Shown: positions 25,006-33,983 of the stretch, piece after piece | Position numbering within the stretch: position 1 is the stretch's first letter | Layout of the letters: each line of letters begins with the position of its first letter | Assembly: GCA_027922465.2 (NCBI GenBank) | Contig: BQMF02000588.1 | Location: forward strand, 62,001 to 126,000 | Length of the DNA stretch: 64,000 nt | Direction of reading: 5' to 3' | From: Turritopsis dohrnii | Taxonomy: Eukaryota > Cnidaria > Hydrozoa > Anthoathecata > Oceaniidae | Position numbers and translations under genes: made by a program | The notes under the pieces: generated by a model | What the model saw: the letters and a program-made list of their open reading frames with translations, nothing else | The model's database searches: none | What the model was told of the DNA's origin: nothing

Positions 25006-26217
25006 CTATATCATGAAATTATCACTTTCTAAAAGTCCCAAAAGTTTAACATACAGTTGCAATGCTTCATCAGCATTATCCGCATTAGACAGGTCATTTA
25101 TTCGTACATAACACCAAAGTAGTTCATGTAGATCTTTTTTGACGTAAGTAGGATGATGCTTAACAGAAAGAACTTCCTCTGCGAGAGTTATATCTTCCTC
25201 TCCAACATCTGTGCATTGGCAAGAATATCCTATGGTAGTCGGTAAGTAAAATAAGATATCTGGTCTGCCGCCAGGTGCAGCTGCTGATTGCCGAATGTGC
25301 CGAGAATTCCACGTTTTTAAAAATAAGTTAAGTTCCAATTGTATAACAGGTAAAAACCAAAATAACAAACATTCTTGATGAGCAAGAATTTGAGGCCGGA
25401 ATAACCCATCCATCACCATATCAGAAAAAAATTTAATCCACCAAGAAAGACGATATTTCTTTAAGCGAGACCATAAAGCTTCAATCCGCTGGTTTCTTGT
25501 TGATCCAGCATAGATATAACTGTCATCATTCCCAGTAAAAAATACCTGCAAATCTTGACAATATATATTCTCTGTTCTTTTATCCATCCGCAATAACCTG
25601 GGGGCCATTTTGAACCGCTTTACTGTTTTTAAAAAGAAGTTCGCTATTATGATGGGATCAGTGTTAGATGACGAGACCATCAGCCATAAAATTTTTCGGC
25701 TAAAACCGTCTATGCAGCCGTGTATACATAACCCCCATGGTTTCAGTTTATCATTTCCGTCCAAATGATAAATATGACCTGGTCCCTCTGACGCATAGAC
25801 ACGCCTGCTAGTAACCGTCCTTTGTCGAACTTGTACACCCTCGGGATCAAAATTTTTCAATGCTTTTCTCACTTCTTCTTTGGAAATATTTAAGTTGTAT
25901 TTTACAGTTATTATTTCCGTCATTTGACGATATCCAACAAGGGCTATGGATGTATCAAGTTCATTTTCTATGATTTCTCTTAAAATATCGTCGCTCACGT
26001 TACGTTTTCGATTCAAACCTTCCTTACGAAGAAACTTCTTCATCCAAGACAATGAGATATGCTTTCCATGATGATGCTTGATGATTTCTACGATTTCCTT
26101 GTATTTCAATTTTGGCTTTGCAGAAAAATAGTGTACCATTAGATGACATATGTTCCCAAAGCTTGGATCCAGAAAAATATTATTTCTCCTATTATAACAG
26201 GGACTATAGACGGGCAC
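25006..26217 (-). CDS. DDE integrase-like transposase, open frame (403 aa)
   Basis: This enzyme would cut and join transposon ends. The N-terminal third is helical with DNA-binding features (residues 35-125, including SWMKKFLRKEGL and VGYRQM). The catalytic core carries the likely triad Asp153 (YHLDGNDKL), Asp212 (LRMDKRTEN) and Glu246 (RNQRIEALW), with CIDGFSR between the first two. The 33-residue gap between the second Asp and the Glu fits the rve/IS3-like fold. The paralogue at 5.4 kb has DRGTEN where this has DKRTEN. The C-terminal part has WNSRHIRQSAAAPGGRPDIL. The Met at 26217 lies within the right inverted repeat, so the first few residues are encoded by the transposon end; a later start is possible. 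It converges with the HECT gene. The frame is intact and may be functional. Confidence 0.8.
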   Translation of the reverse strand: MPVYSPCYNRRNNIFLDPSFGNICHLMVHYFSAKPKLKYKEIVEIIKHHHGKHISLSWMKKFLRKEGLNRKRNVSDDILREIIENELDTSIALVGYRQMTEIITVKYNLNISKEEVRKALKNFDPEGVQVRQRTVTSRRVYASEGPGHIYHLDGNDKLKPWGLCIHGCIDGFSRKILWLMVSSSNTDPIIIANFFLKTVKRFKMAPRLLRMDKRTENIYCQDLQVFFTGNDDSYIYAGSTRNQRIEALWSRLKKYRLSWWIKFFSDMVMDGLFRPQILAHQECLLFWFLPVIQLELNLFLKTWNSRHIRQSAAAPGGRPDILFYLPTTIGYSCQCTDVGEEDITLAEEVLSVKHHPTYVKKDLHELLWCYVRINDLSNADNADEALQLYVKLLGLLESDNFMI

Positions 26218-26408
26218 TCAAAATGAAGATAATTCTCCAGACCAGAATTACCTAACTGGTGCTGAAATAAGGGGCCGCCAGTAATAACTAGGGGCCGCGC
26301 TTTACAACTGGCGGCCGCGAGTTATAACAGGCGGCCGCCTGTTTTGCCGCGAGTTATGCCGCCTTTTACGTAATGAGTTTTTTCGATGTCCTTTTCAGCC
26401 ACGGTAAT
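26209..26408 (-). repeat. Right terminal inverted repeat of the HECT transposon
   Basis: Reverse complement of 17351-17550 with few differences, containing the same palindrome at 26326-26343. It has only one copy of the GGCCGC block. On the minus strand it leads directly into the transposase frame, so it probably holds or adjoins that gene's promoter. Confidence 0.85.
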
Positions 26409-27222
26409 ACATAAATATACATGCACCTTTATTTTATATCTTTTATTTCACAGGACATCTAAGATAACAGTGCATATATGTGAATATGATGCTACTGTAG
26501 ATTTTTATCCTGTATATATATTCGAGAAACAAACAAACAAACAAACAGTCTTAAGGGTTAAAACAGATATCAAGCATTTTACTGTTTTAAGACTTTTGTT
26601 GCTCATGTGAGAACATAAATGAACAGTTGTAAGGCTTAAAACTTGTTTTATGCCTTAATTCAAAATATCAAATTGTATATTGATATTTTTGACTTAACGC
26701 TTAACATTTTAATTGTTTGAAAGAGTTACATCAATTCCTGGGAGACAAAAACATTCGACTAATGAAAAATGGTGATATTGGTTCCCAAAGATCAGTTTTC
26801 TGACACTGCAATTTAGAACCAACAATGGATAAAAGGGTTCGTTCCGGTCTGGTGACATTCTCATAAAGCGAAAAAGGTATTCACGGTCGGACAGTTCTAG
26901 TTTCTTCACAATACCTCAAAAATCCTGAACTCTTTCTACTTTGAAAACTGCGGTAATAATTCTTGTTTCCAAGTTTTTTAAACATACTGTATGAAATTGC
27001 AATTTTTCATTTTTGACGTATGCTTTATGTTAATAAAAAGAGTGTGCACATGATATTAGATCGTTTTTTAAAATCGCAATATCCGCCATCTTTACAAAGG
27101 AGTATGGTTTCTAACAGTTCAACTTGAAGAAACGAAGTATAAATGTTACGCTCTTATCAGCTTATCGAGCTTATCAGCTTATCTTGCACCTTATATTTAT
27201 TATGAATTCACCATTTATTTCA
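26409..27222. other. No gene seen
   Basis: AT-rich flank of the large transposon. ACATACTGTATGA near 26983 resembles one end of the MITE at 43650-43877. Short frames only. Confidence 0.4.
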
Positions 27223-27594
27223 CGATGAAAGCTTCAATCAGAAATGGTGCAGCTAATCTTGACCCTCAAATGATCAGAAATGCCTTTACAGGAATGGTTA
27301 ATCGTGTAAACAAGTGCTTTGGAAAAAATGGAAATACATTTCCCGATGAATAAAACAAATCTTGTGTTTTTTTCTTACAATAAAATTGATACCCTGTTTT
27401 TTCGTCTTTTTTGACAATTTTTGAAAAGTGATCTTTTAATTTTTAGGTCATAACTTTTTAACCAATGAACCAAATTTAAAGTTTGACACGTCAAAATTTA
27501 AGTGAAAGCATCCTCTTTACGATGGAAAAAAAAAATAAATATAAAATCCCTGGTAATTAATCAAAGACTTAAGGTTTTTTGTGTGACACCCGGT
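27223..27594 (+). mobile_element. Mariner-type 3' end with transposase tail
   Basis: A short frame at 27223-27351 (MKASIRNGAANLDPQM, ending NTFPDE then TAA) is followed within 50 bases by the terminal sequence that also occurs inverted at 4078-4275. It ends GTGTGACACCCGG followed by TA. The arrangement (end of a reading frame, then terminal repeat, then TA) fits the 3' end of a Tc1/mariner-type element; the rest of the element is missing. Confidence 0.55.
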
Positions 27595-28577
27595 AGAAAA
27601 AATGAAAACGGAACCTATGCTTTATATGTTAACGCTTGTAGCCATACTTAGGCTAAATTTTGGATGTTTCTTATGGATACGATGACCAAAGGCTTTATTT
27701 CCAGGTTCTATATGAATTCCTTGTTTACATTCTTGCTTGAAACTACGGCCCTATTTTAAAAAATCACGGTCAAGGTTGACAGAGTATAAATAAAAAGGCA
27801 ACCCGTTGATTGTAGGCTAAAAACCCAGGATGCAGGGGGTTCAAAAATTATAAAAACAATGTTAAATTTATTTATATATTTTGGCCTTTTAATATGTTGT
27901 TTTTATTGTTAATGTTGGTAAAATATTCCAAAATATAATGTATATCTGACTTAATTTTCGAGTTATTAGCAAGTTTTTATTATATTGATGCATCACGGCC
28001 ACATCAACTAAGAAAAATATGTCGAGTCTTTTCCTTAAAATAGAACATCGAGCGTTCAACCAGCTTTCATTTTCTACTCTGTCAACTTGCAAACACGGAA
28101 GAGTTGAATTTGTGAAACATGCTGAAAGTCACTGAAAGAGCTTCCATTATTCATTATCAAAGAAATCGAAAAACATCGTTTATAGAGCATTATAAACACA
28201 TAAAACAGCAATTTATAAAACACTAGAAAAGGGAAGAAAATTTAAGGAAGAAAGGTGCATCACAGCTGAAATGATTAAAGTGGGATAATGAAAAAAAGTA
28301 TGAAAAAAGAGAAGGGAAGTTTGACAGTAACATTCAAAGAAGTTGAGGCTATTAAAGTAGATGAATGTTCTAGCCCTACTGGTAAAAGTAGTGCAACCAT
28401 GTAATAGAACTCATTTGAATTAACAGATTACTTTTTTAACCAGCTTCAAAAACAATCTCTGAAGAAATTTAAAGGAGCATAATGGCTTTTCTACCATCAG
28501 CTTGGAAAATAAAAAACAAATTTCAGCAGTTTTCCTATGAACAAAATTTTGGGATTTGTTTGTAATGAGGATTATTA
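27595..28577. other. No gene seen
   Basis: AT-rich, noncoding. It ends with A at 28577, immediately before the TC that opens the rolling-circle-type array. Confidence 0.4.
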
Positions 28578-28825
28578 TCTACTTATACTAATCCGCAATC
28601 GTGCATACCACTTTTAATTTAGAGAGTGTTTTGTTTTTGTTTTTTTAATGGTCAAAATCTTCTTAATCGTGGTCATATAGCGGCAGTCCGGCCAGTGAAG
28701 AAACTCTTCCACTGCAATCTAACGATCATTTGTTTTGACACGTGATCGTCTTTTCGCCGTTTTCATTGGTTGCCGAAATCGTACAAACTATAGCGACAAT
28801 GTTCGTTGATAAGAAATCCATTTTC

Positions 28826-29285
28826 ATAAATCGTTTGACGAACGAACAGGTCTGTACGAAGGTATTATTATAAAACGTTTATTGTTTAACTTTTTGCTTT
28901 TCTTTTGTTGTTTTTCTATTTTAGATTAATAAAAGAACGTAAGTAAATGTATTGACGTATTATTTATGTATGTATTATGTAAAATCATACTGAAATGTTT
29001 TTTATGTGGAAAACGAAAACGAACAACAAATAACGAGTATACATCCAGCACATGTTTCAACGTTTTACTTTGTTTTAGTTTTCGTTTACTTTGTTTTAGT
29101 TATCAGATATGGCTATATAGAAGAAAGTGCAGTGAAGAAATGCAGAACAAAATCAATTTTCATTAATCGTTTGACGAACGAACAACAGGTCTGTACGTGA
29201 AGGTATTATTATAAAACGTTTATTGCTTAACTTTTACTGCTATTATTCTATTTTAGATTAATAAAAGAACAGGTAAGTTATGGAT
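28826..29285 (+). repeat. Direct duplication inside unit 1
   Basis: A block with CGTTTGACGAACGAACAGGT, ATAAAACGTTTATTG and GATTAATAAAAGAAC occurs at about 28826-28945 and again at about 29160-29275. Related pieces recur in later long units near 34110, 34400 and 36770. Frames of up to 110 aa in this stretch look accidental; the longest (29487-29819) has no recognisable motif. Confidence 0.55.
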
Positions 29286-31055
29286 GTATTTAAATGTTTG
29301 TTTACGTTTTGGTTATGGCTATACAGAAGAAAGTGCAGTGAAGAAATGCAGAAAGAAATGATGTTCCTTTACACAGTAACGAATGGTTTTCATTTTAATT
29401 TAGTTTTGAAAGATTAATTGAGTTTTGAATTATGAATAATGAGTTATTCTATCATTTAGTATGTATCTTCGCTGGATGAAAACTGGATGCTGGATGAAAA
29501 GGAACGCGGAACGAACGAAATTTGTTTTGGTAACGCGCGCTGTAATTTATTTATTTACAAATCAATTAAAAATGGTTCTCATGGCTGTGGAAATGGGGGG
29601 AACGTCAACCATGTCTGCCTTTTATTAGATTTTCCTGTACAATTTAAGATGCTTGGTACTTTGTCTATCTGCCTGTCTTCCAGTCAACTTTATGTCTTTT
29701 GTTTTTGTTTGCTTCATTATGGTTGCAATGAATGTGATTATTTTAGCTGTTCTTCAACTGAAATCTTTTCTTTTATTAAGTCAGAAAAAAGAAAAGTGTA
29801 TAAACCATTAAAGAAATGAAGCACATGGTTAAATTATGAAGTTGAGAGGGTTCTGTACAATGAAACTGTCCTACAAAAAAGAAGCATTATTGGATGGATT
29901 TTTCTTCAGTTTATATTTTATCAAGTTTATGCATTATTTTGTGTTATGTATGGTGGTATATAATCGTTTACGTACTATATGCCTGGGTGTTTAAGTTTGG
30001 CATTACGTTTTTATTTGTTACTTTTTATCTTCTGGGTAAATTTGTGTTTTTAGTTATTGTTTTTAGGATATGCGTACTTGAATTTCCTTTTTGTTTTTTG
30101 TTTCTTTTTGTTTTGTTTTTTATTTTCGGTATTACAATTGAAATATTATTCTTTTAGGCAATAATAAAAAAGCATAAAGAAATGAAACTCATGGTTTTAA
30201 TCATGATGATTTTGGGAAGAACAGACTATATATATATAATTTCAAAATTCATTAATGATAACAGTCCAGAAGTAACTTTGGAACAAAAGAAAAAGTTGGA
30301 AGGTATCAATTTGTTTTGAATTAACATTTTGTAATGTTTGATTTTGTGGTAAACAGTTCTGTGTTATATATTGCCATTTTTTTACATTAAGTTACTTCTC
30401 TTCTGCGTATAAATATATATTCTGAGCCATGTTGCTATTTGTTTCTGTTTTTAATCTTCTGAATGTAATAACAAATTAATGCCTGTAAAAAACTTTTACA
30501 CAAGTGAAATTCTGCGACAGAACGCATACTGAACATGGGTGGCGAGCGCCGCCGCCTTGGCGGCTAGTCTTATTATACTAATTCGCATTTGTGCATACCA
30601 CTTTTATTTTAGAGAGTGACATATTTGTTTTTTTTTCACGGTGAAATCCTTCTTATTTTTTCCCTTTTTGTCGTAAAACCACGTAGATGCGAAAACACTT
30701 TTTTTGATTTTCCGCGATTAGTATATGCTCCTCCGTTTTGTTATTTTTGGTTTGCGCAGTGGAAATCAGCCGAAAAACGTCTTTGGAGGAGTGCGAGCAA
30801 TGCAATCTTCTTCGTTCGAAATTTGTCAACGATCATTTCGTGAGCAAGAAACTTCTAATATCCTCAATTAATAAATACGCCAGGTTTCAACGTTTCGAAC
30901 CCCTCCGGTTCATTTTCAAGAATGATGTTTACAGTTAAACAGAAGACATTACATTGCATAAAAAATTGACGTCATAAAAATAAATGATTAACAATGGCAC
31001 AAAATATGCAAAATGAACGAGAAGTAAAATACAAAGAACTACAAATTTTCTTGTT

Positions 31056-32345
31056 TTAGTTTGTAATAGTTAATGTTTTTGTGAAATGCCTGTACATTTC
31101 TTTTCCGTACTGGTGGAGTTCTAAATTCATCCCAGCCGGTTGAAGAGTTTGTAAACGACAAATCCACCGATCCTCAAGCCGTTCTCGTTTGGCTTGAGTT
31201 TGAATATCCTTCTGCAAAATCAGAACTTCCATATCTGTTGTGAGATCGTGGTCTGAATGAAAATGTTCGGCAAGTTCTGAATTTCCCGGTCTTTTTTCGA
31301 TGTCATACCGGTGTTTTGAAAATCTATCGCTCAACCTTTCGCCAGTATGACCGACATAGATGGTGTTATGTCTTTTACAGATGGCGGCGTACACAACATT
31401 TCGTGATTTGCAGTTTCCGCCTCCGTCGTGAAGAACCGTTGTCTCGTCGCCATGCTTGATCTGGGTTGTTTCTTTGATATTACCACACAACTTGCATTTG
31501 TTGCATGGTTTCGTTGGTGTGATTGCTCTTTTGGATCGGACAGAGACATCGTTCCTTGTGATCTTCGATTTGATGGTCTGTCCACGCCTAAATGCAACAA
31601 TCGGGGGAGTTTTGAATATCTGTCGTAGATCTGGGTTGTTTTCAATTACATGTCGACTTTTTCTCAGAACAGAGGGTAGTGTACTAAGATTTGGATGCCA
31701 ATCGGTAACGAAAACGATCTGTTCATCTTTCTTTTTCGTCTCATCAACAAGAAGAGTATCCCGTTCGATGTCACCAATTTCTTTTTGCGTTTTTCGTAAG
31801 GCTTGTTGGTTGTATCCGTGCCGAATGAAGTGGATGATCATTTTGTTGGTGTGGTTGATATACTCCTCTTTTGTTGTGCATATTCTGCGGACTCGGATAA
31901 ACTGACCTTTCGGAATGTTTCGTTTCACGTGTTTGGGATGACTTGATTCGTTGTTCAAGTATTGGTGAGCATCTGTAGGCTTGGAGTAAACGCTTGTTAT
32001 GATGGAAGACTGGGCTTTCGTGACGACAACGTCAAGGAAGTTGACACTGGTTGGGGATGTGTTACACTCAAACTTGATTTCTGATTTCATTCCTCTCGAC
32101 TCGCCAAATCCCTGGCAGAATTCGAGAAAGTCATTAAGTGAGTCTTTACCATGTGTCCATATCAGGAAAATATCGTCTATGTATCGATAGTATACATAGG
32201 GTGACAGGCCTGTCCTCTGGCGATATTCTTCCAAGAGCCTTTCTTCAAAGTCACTCAGGAACAGATTTGCGTAGTTGGGAGCCATCGGAGTTCCCATGGC
32301 AGTCCCTTTAACTTGTTTGTATAGACGATCACCAAACCGGAACAC
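31056..32345 (-). CDS. Penelope-like RT/GIY-YIG protein, left arm (5'-truncated)
   Basis: The protein starts inside the reverse transcriptase: KGTAMGTPMAPNYANLF (residues 13-29), the catalytic YRYIDD (53-58, Asp57 and Asp58), and SVYSKPTDAHQYLN (118-131). A linker leads to a cysteine cluster CNKCKLC (281-287) and the GIY-YIG endonuclease (about 318-350, VYAAIC..IYVGHTGERLSDRFSKHR). RT plus a C-terminal GIY-YIG nuclease defines the endonuclease-bearing Penelope-like elements. Reading runs on upstream of the Met at 32345 in the same frame (LKQLILLVLQSNVF) towards the centre, so the Met shown is not the native start; the N-terminal RT motifs are missing. It ends TLTITN and stop. Frame intact but incomplete. 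Confidence 0.9.
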   Translation of the reverse strand: MFRFGDRLYKQVKGTAMGTPMAPNYANLFLSDFEERLLEEYRQRTGLSPYVYYRYIDDIFLIWTHGKDSLNDFLEFCQGFGESRGMKSEIKFECNTSPTSVNFLDVVVTKAQSSIITSVYSKPTDAHQYLNNESSHPKHVKRNIPKGQFIRVRRICTTKEEYINHTNKMIIHFIRHGYNQQALRKTQKEIGDIERDTLLVDETKKKDEQIVFVTDWHPNLSTLPSVLRKSRHVIENNPDLRQIFKTPPIVAFRRGQTIKSKITRNDVSVRSKRAITPTKPCNKCKLCGNIKETTQIKHGDETTVLHDGGGNCKSRNVVYAAICKRHNTIYVGHTGERLSDRFSKHRYDIEKRPGNSELAEHFHSDHDLTTDMEVLILQKDIQTQAKRERLEDRWICRLQTLQPAGMNLELHQYGKEMYRHFTKTLTITN

Positions 32346-32447
32346 GTTGGATTGAAGAACAAGTAGTATTAGCTGTTTGAGTGATTTTGATGGAATGCGC
32401 TTGTCTCCTCGCTTTTCTAAGAATTTGAAACATTTGAAATTTGAAAT

Positions 32448-33779
32448 TTGAAACTCAAACAGCTAATACTACTTGTTCTTCAATCCAACGTGTTCCGGTT
32501 TGGTGATCGTCTATACAAACAAGTTAAAGGGACTGCCATGGGAACTCCGATGGCTCCCAACTACGCAAATCTGTTCCTGAGTGACTTTGAAGAAAGGCTC
32601 TTGGAAGAATATCGCCAGAGGACAGGCCTGTCACCCTATGTATACTATCGATACATAGACGATATTTTCCTGATATGGACACATGGTAAAGACTCACTTA
32701 ATGACTTTCTCGAATTCTGCCAGGGATTTGGCGAGTCGAGAGGAATGAAATCAGAAATCAAGTTTGAGTGTAACACATCCCCAACCAGTGTCAACTTCCT
32801 TGACGTTGTCGTCACGAAAGCCCAGTCTTCCATCATAACAAGCGTTTACTCCAAGCCTACAGATGCTCACCAATACTTGAACAACGAATCAAGTCATCCC
32901 AAACACGTGAAACGAAACATTCCGAAAGGTCAGTTTATCCGAGTCCGCAGAATATGCACAACAAAAGAGGAGTATATCAACCACACCAACAAAATGATCA
33001 TCCACTTCATTCGGCACGGATACAACCAACAAGCCTTACGAAAAACGCAAAAAGAAATTGGTGACATCGAACGGGATACTCTTCTTGTTGATGAGACGAA
33101 AAAGAAAGATGAACAGATCGTTTTCGTTACCGATTGGCATCCAAATCTTAGTACACTACCCTCTGTTCTGAGAAAAAGTCGACATGTAATTGAAAACAAC
33201 CCAGATCTACGACAGATATTCAAAACTCCCCCGATTGTTGCATTTAGGCGTGGACAGACCATCAAATCGAAGATCACAAGGAACGATGTCTCTGTCCGAT
33301 CCAAAAGAGCAATCACACCAACGAAACCATGCAACAAATGCAAGTTGTGTGGTAATATCAAAGAAACAACCCAGATCAAGCATGGCGACGAGACAACGGT
33401 TCTTCACGACGGAGGCGGAAACTGCAAATCACGAAATGTTGTGTACGCCGCCATCTGTAAAAGACATAACACCATCTATGTCGGTCATACTGGCGAAAGG
33501 TTGAGCGATAGATTTTCAAAACACCGGTATGACATCGAAAAAAGACCGGGAAATTCAGAACTTGCCGAACATTTTCATTCAGACCACGATCTCACAACAG
33601 ATATGGAAGTTCTGATTTTGCAGAAGGATATTCAAACTCAAGCCAAACGAGAACGGCTTGAGGATCGGTGGATTTGTCGTTTACAAACTCTTCAACCGGC
33701 TGGGATGAATTTAGAACTCCACCAGTACGGAAAAGAAATGTACAGGCATTTCACAAAAACATTAACTATTACAAACTAA
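32448..33779 (+). CDS. Penelope-like RT/GIY-YIG protein, right arm (5'-truncated)
   Basis: Mirror copy of the left arm, identical in sequence from FRFGDRL to the C-terminus, with the same YIDD and GIY-YIG features. Here an ATG at 32448 in the short centre adds MKLKQLILLVLQSNV in frame; its first bases come from a TTTGAAATTTGAAA run at the junction. The missing N-terminal RT part makes autonomous activity unlikely. Both arms read outward from the centre, so any promoter between them would have to lie in 70 bases. Confidence 0.9.
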   Translation: MKLKQLILLVLQSNVFRFGDRLYKQVKGTAMGTPMAPNYANLFLSDFEERLLEEYRQRTGLSPYVYYRYIDDIFLIWTHGKDSLNDFLEFCQGFGESRGMKSEIKFECNTSPTSVNFLDVVVTKAQSSIITSVYSKPTDAHQYLNNESSHPKHVKRNIPKGQFIRVRRICTTKEEYINHTNKMIIHFIRHGYNQQALRKTQKEIGDIERDTLLVDETKKKDEQIVFVTDWHPNLSTLPSVLRKSRHVIENNPDLRQIFKTPPIVAFRRGQTIKSKITRNDVSVRSKRAITPTKPCNKCKLCGNIKETTQIKHGDETTVLHDGGGNCKSRNVVYAAICKRHNTIYVGHTGERLSDRFSKHRYDIEKRPGNSELAEHFHSDHDLTTDMEVLILQKDIQTQAKRERLEDRWICRLQTLQPAGMNLELHQYGKEMYRHFTKTLTITN

Positions 33780-33983
33780 AACAAGAAAATTTGTAGTTCT
33801 TTGTATTTTACTTCTCGTTCATTTTGCATATTTTGTGCCATTGTTAATCATTTATTTTTATGACGTCAATTTTTTATGCAATGTAATGTCTTCTGTTTAA
33901 CTGTAAACATCATTCTTGAAAATGAACCGGAGGGGTTCGAAACGTTGAAACCTGGCGTATTTATTAATTGAGCAAGAAACTTC

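Larger units (their letters stand above)
17351..26408. mobile_element. 9-kb IS3-like DDE transposon carrying a HECT gene
   Basis: Two 200-bp inverted repeats (17351-17550 and 26209-26408), both starting ATTACCGTGGCTGAAAAGGA with one change, bound the block. Between them lie a plus-strand HECT-ligase gene and a minus-strand DDE transposase, converging in the middle. ACATAC precedes the left end and ACATAA follows the right end, a possible imperfect 6-bp target duplication. The older element at 3.4-6.2 kb has the same gene pair in the same orientation, which supports the pairing as a property of the family. I assign it tentatively to the IS3EU-like group. The transposase frame is open but the HECT gene is broken. 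Confidence 0.85.
30856..33969. mobile_element. Penelope-like element, head-to-head inverted dimer
   Basis: Two arms, 30865-32382 and 32453-33970, are inverted copies of each other around a 70-bp centre (32383-32452). The proteins of the two arms are identical over the shared part, so the arms are nearly identical in DNA. GAGCAAGAAACTTC stands at 30842-30855 and again at 33970-33983, and once, uninterrupted, at 36623-36636 in the next array unit, which is the empty site. Each arm lacks the N-terminal part of its reverse transcriptase. Penelope-like elements often insert as truncated, inverted or tandem copies. A 9-bp extra sequence separates the left duplication from its arm. Confidence 0.9.

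Noticed and set aside
29487..30157. Frames of 87-110 aa in array unit 1
   Set aside because: Low-complexity hydrophobic reading from T-rich DNA, not conserved between units 1, 2 and 3.
31331..31645. Secondary frames overlapping the Penelope genes (also mirrored at 33190-33504)
   Set aside because: They are other-frame shadows of the RT/GIY-YIG gene; their conservation merely reflects identical arms.
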